Of a DNA stretch of 64,000 nucleotides, positions 61,117-64,000 are shown piece by piece. Position numbers and translations under genes: made by a program. The number at the start of each line of letters is the position of its first letter. The first letter of the stretch is position 1. Below the pieces are notes generated by a model. The model searched no databases. It worked only from the letters and a program-made list of their open reading frames with translations, and had not been told where the DNA came from. The stretch covers positions 1-64,000 of the forward strand of contig CALUPO010000003.1 in the NCBI GenBank assembly GCA_944322675.1, read 5' to 3'. Origin of the DNA: Candidatus Gastranaerophilales bacterium (GTDB lineage Bacteria; Cyanobacteriota; Vampirovibrionia; Gastranaerophilales; Gastranaerophilaceae).

Positions 61117-62135
61117 GCATTAAATTTTAATAAACGTCTTAAATTACTTTTTATTGCAGTTAATTCATTTTTATCTTCAATAATATTTAAAGCGTCCTTC
61201 AAAACTTTTATGGCATCTTCATCATTTTTAAGATGTTCATATATTAAACTTAAATTTAAGTATATTTCGGCTGTTTGTTTAGGTTCAATTTTTATTGCTA
61301 GTTTTAAATAATAAATTGCTTCTTCAAATTTATTAGTTAAATAAAATATAATTCCCATATTATAATTTGCATCAAAAGAACTTGGGAATGATTTCAAGGC
61401 TTCAAGACAATGATATTTAGCTTGAGTATAATTTTTTATTTTCTTGTAACACTTCATAAGCCGATAGTTTGCATTATAATTTGTTGTGTCAAAAATAAGT
61501 ATTTTTTTATATACTTCAATAGCAAATTCAATACAATCAAAATTTAGATTGAATTGCTCATTATATTTCTGTTCAAATGAAATGCCAAGATCTAACAAAT
61601 ATTCCAAAGTTTTATAATCTTTTGGATTTATTGTTTTTAATATAAGTTCCATTGCTCTTTCAAATTTTCTTAAATGAGCCAAAGCATAAGATAAAGAAAT
61701 ATAAATATTTATATCTTCTTTAATGTTTAATGTTTTTTCAAAATGTTCAACAGCCTTTTCATAATTTTGTGTATTTTCATAACACAAAGCCAAATTGTAA
61801 TGTACATCAGGATTTTGAGAATCAATTTTTAAAAATTTTAAATAATAATTAATAGCTTCATTAAATTCAAATGATAGTTGAAGATTTAAAGCATAATTAT
61901 AAAGACAATCCAGATCACCCGGTCTTATATAATGTGCTTTTGAGAAACATTTAGAAGCTAAAAAATATTTTTTTTCATTATATAAATCAACACCCTTTTC
62001 ATATAATTCTTCAAAAGATGCAAAAAATATAGGAGTATCTAGTAAATCCAAAAATTTTAACCATAGAATTTGATAATCTATATGTGATAATCCTATAAAT
62101 TTATTTTTAAATTTAAGCATATTGAATATATTCAT
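61113..62135 (-). CDS. TPR-repeat protein
   Basis: 340 residues. From about residue 40 there are eight or nine tetratricopeptide repeats, for example PDVHYNLALCYENTQNYEKA, ANYNMGIIFYLTNKFEEAI and AEIYLNLSLIYEHLKNDEDA. They form a protein-binding solenoid. The first ~38 residues (DYQILWLKFLDLLDTPIFF) are hydrophobic-amphipathic but not a signal peptide. The binding partner is unknown. It is divergent from ruvA with about 50 bases between. Confidence 0.88.
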   Translation of the reverse strand: MNIFNMLKFKNKFIGLSHIDYQILWLKFLDLLDTPIFFASFEELYEKGVDLYNEKKYFLASKCFSKAHYIRPGDLDCLYNYALNLQLSFEFNEAINYYLKFLKIDSQNPDVHYNLALCYENTQNYEKAVEHFEKTLNIKEDINIYISLSYALAHLRKFERAMELILKTINPKDYKTLEYLLDLGISFEQKYNEQFNLNFDCIEFAIEVYKKILIFDTTNYNANYRLMKCYKKIKNYTQAKYHCLEALKSFPSSFDANYNMGIIFYLTNKFEEAIYYLKLAIKIEPKQTAEIYLNLSLIYEHLKNDEDAIKVLKDALNIIEDKNELTAIKSNLRRLLKFNA

Positions 62136-62188
62136 AGTATTATTTTAATATAAAAAGTGATATTATACAAAATATTAAAGGAATATAA

Positions 62189-62815
62189 ATGTTTGAATAT
62201 TTATGTGGTAAGCTTGTTGCTAAATATGAAAAAACATATAAAAATGCATATATTGTGTTGGAAACAATGAATATTGGATACAAAATTATAACAAATAATA
62301 GAGTTATTGATGAATTAAGTGAAAAAGATAACATTATAAAAATATATATATCATTATTACATAAAGAAGACCAAATGATGCTATGTGGTTTTACAAAAAG
62401 AGAACAAAGAGATATTTTTGATATTTTACAAAGCGTTTCAGGTATTGGAATGAAAGTGGCTTTAGAACTTTTAAATGAGTTTGATTATCGTGATTTAATT
62501 TCGTATGTATTAAGTGATGACTATAAAACTATATCAAGAACAAAAGGTGTTGGTATGAAGTTAGCTCAGAAAATAATTATTGAACTTAAAGATAAACTTA
62601 TTGACTATAAGTTAGATGATGAATTTGTTAATTTAAAATGTGAAACTATGCCAAATTTATGTGAAATTTCAAATATCTTAATTACACTTGGATATAATAA
62701 AAATGAAATTGAAAAATCTTTTAATTATTTATTAAAAAATAAAAATGATTCTTTAAAAAACTCAAATGATTTGCTAAAAGAAGTTTTAAATTATTTATCA
62801 CAGGAAGGGGAATAA
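62189..62815 (+). CDS. ruvA: Holliday junction DNA helicase subunit RuvA
   Basis: The 208-residue protein begins MFEYLCGKLVAKYEKTYKN, the OB-fold domain. Two helix-hairpin-helix motifs follow (LQSVSGIGMKVALELL and ISRTKGVGMKLAQKII), then a flexible linker and the C-terminal three-helix domain that contacts RuvB. It binds four-way junctions and loads RuvB for branch migration. RuvB and RuvC are not in the window. The gene is followed within five bases by glgA, an unusual partner. Confidence 0.95.
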   Translation: MFEYLCGKLVAKYEKTYKNAYIVLETMNIGYKIITNNRVIDELSEKDNIIKIYISLLHKEDQMMLCGFTKREQRDIFDILQSVSGIGMKVALELLNEFDYRDLISYVLSDDYKTISRTKGVGMKLAQKIIIELKDKLIDYKLDDEFVNLKCETMPNLCEISNILITLGYNKNEIEKSFNYLLKNKNDSLKNSNDLLKEVLNYLSQEGE

Positions 62816-62820
62816 GTTTT

Positions 62821-64000
62821 ATGAAAATATTATTTGCATCAAATGAAGTTGCACCTTTTTCAAAAGCAGGTGGTCTTGGTGATGTTGTTGGAAGTTTACC
62901 CAAAGAACTTATTAAGGATGAAAATGTCGAAATAGCTATATTTACCCCACTTCATGGATGTGTGGATAAAGAAAAATATAATATAAAAGAACTTCCTGAT
63001 TCACAACTTAAAATACTTTTTGGTTATCAAATGAGAGAGTTTAAGTTGTATGTTACTAAATTGCCAGATACAAATATAAATGTATTTTTTGTTGATTCTA
63101 TTTATTATTTTGGATGTTTTAATGAAGTATATCCAAAGTGGTTATTTGAAAATTATGAACATGAAAGATATATTGCATTTTCACAAGCAGTTTTGGAGTA
63201 TGCGAAATATTTGAATTTTAAACCTGATATAATTCATACAAATGATTGGCATACAGCTATTATGAATAGTTATCTTGTTTCAAATTACAATTTAGATGAA
63301 TTTTATAAAAATACAAAAACAGTGTTTTCAATACATAATCTTGCATATCAGGGTGTAACTGATCCTTCAATACTTGATTTTACAAATATGCAAAAACATA
63401 GAGTTTATCATCATCTTGGAATTGAGCATTTTGGGCATGTTAATTGGATGAAAGGAGCTATAAATTTTGCTGATAAAATTATAGTCGTGTCACCTAAATA
63501 TGCATCTGAAATTATGACAGAAGAATTTGGTGAAGGCATGGATTTTACACTAAGAGCGGTACCATATAAAATATGTGGTATTTTAAATGGTATAGATTAT
63601 AAATTTTTTAATCCAGAAACTGATAAATATTTAACAATAAATTACAATATAAATTTAATTCAAAATAAAGAAAAAAATAAAGAAGAAATTTTAAATAAAT
63701 TTGGTTTTAAAAATAAAGATCTAAAACGACCGTTAATAGCACTTATATCGAGACTTGTTGATCAAAAGGGTTTAAGTTTAATTAGAGATATGGAATATGA
63801 ACTTCAAAAATTAGATGCAAATTTTGTAATTTTAGGTTCCGGTGATAAAGATTATGAAAATTTATTTATATGGCTTTCAAATAATACCGAAAATATAAGA
63901 GCACAAATAGGCTATAATGAATCTTTAGCTCATAAAATATATGCAGCATCAGATATGTTCTTAATGCCTTCAAAATTTGAACCTTGCGGTCTTGGACAAC
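62821..64000 (+). CDS. glgA: Glycogen (starch) synthase, 5' part
   Basis: The frame is open from the ATG at 62821 to the window end (393 codons; the usual length is about 480). It is a GT5 enzyme using ADP-glucose to extend alpha-1,4-glucan. The N-terminal KAGGLGDVVGSLPKEL holds the ADP-glucose-binding KxGG, IHTNDWHTA and FSIHNLAYQG follow, then GILNGIDYKFFNP, ISRLVDQKGL and FEPCGLGQ at the edge. It starts five bases after ruvA and is probably cotranscribed. Confidence 0.96.
   Translation, partial: MKILFASNEVAPFSKAGGLGDVVGSLPKELIKDENVEIAIFTPLHGCVDKEKYNIKELPDSQLKILFGYQMREFKLYVTKLPDTNINVFFVDSIYYFGCFNEVYPKWLFENYEHERYIAFSQAVLEYAKYLNFKPDIIHTNDWHTAIMNSYLVSNYNLDEFYKNTKTVFSIHNLAYQGVTDPSILDFTNMQKHRVYHHLGIEHFGHVNWMKGAINFADKIIVVSPKYASEIMTEEFGEGMDFTLRAVPYKICGILNGIDYKFFNPETDKYLTINYNINLIQNKEKNKEEILNKFGFKNKDLKRPLIALISRLVDQKGLSLIRDMEYELQKLDANFVILGSGDKDYENLFIWLSNNTENIRAQIGYNESLAHKIYAASDMFLMPSKFEPCGLGQ

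Overview
The window is AT-rich, roughly 70% A+T or more by eye, with one GC-rich repeat island. It looks like chromosome from an anaerobic relative of the cyanobacteria, most likely a gut Gastranaerophilales (Vampirovibrionia/Melainabacteria). The reasons are a ferredoxin-based 2-oxoacid oxidoreductase, a split ferredoxin-containing glutamate synthase, an SLH-domain protein with a signal peptide, glycogen synthase in a low-GC genome, a cyanobacterial-looking BioY, and several lineage-type hypothetical proteins. The assignment is inferred from gene content only.

Layout. 1-2200 holds the tail of a paralogue of the next large protein, a glyoxalase gene and a 1.6 kb GC-rich repeat island. 2204-15525 is mostly plus-strand housekeeping: a large coiled-coil-tailed protein, a sugar-phosphate nucleotidyltransferase, DAHP synthase, a GGDEF protein, leuS, folK and a flavoprotein. 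ffh and a hypothetical gene lie on the minus strand. 15604-28076 is a minus-strand metabolic block: 2-oxoacid:ferredoxin oxidoreductase (four subunits), a nucleotidyltransferase-like unknown, BioY, RimI, a three-gene glutamate synthase, YggT, MTA phosphorylase and a pilin-like protein. tRNA-Leu(CAA) follows at 28199.

28333-45109 is a 17 kb plus-strand surface-glycan cluster. It encodes several GT2 and GT8 glycosyltransferases (one a GT2-GT8 fusion), GalE, a UDP-glucuronate 4-epimerase-like SDR, UDP-glucuronate decarboxylase, UDP-glucose dehydrogenase, three methyltransferases, a radical SAM protein, a 909-residue protein joining a GT-like domain, a HisC-like aminotransferase and a HAD-IB phosphatase, and a TupA-like ATP-grasp ligase. 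The enzymes fit uronic-acid sugar nucleotide synthesis plus an amino-compound branch that could be amide-linked to the uronic acid. One methyltransferase gene contains a 12-G tract placed so that a one-base slip in either direction meets a stop codon at once, which is the design of a phase-variable gene.

45145-64000 mixes envelope and unknown genes (SLH protein, tandem paralogous exported helical proteins) with alr, an MnmC2-like methyltransferase, a U32 peptidase, a TPR protein, ruvA and the start of glgA. Four otherwise unrelated proteins (encoded at 7694, 18478, 45145 and 57731) carry a short Ser-Phe-Gly motif 26-61 residues from the N-terminus after a Lys/Asn/Ser-rich tail. A fifth, at 53300, carries VTFTS in the same place and has the complete R / STS / ExE signature of an ADP-ribosyltransferase toxin. 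I regard this tagged set of effector-like proteins, the phase-variable glycan cluster and the covarying hairpin elements at 1032-1619 as the most novel content.
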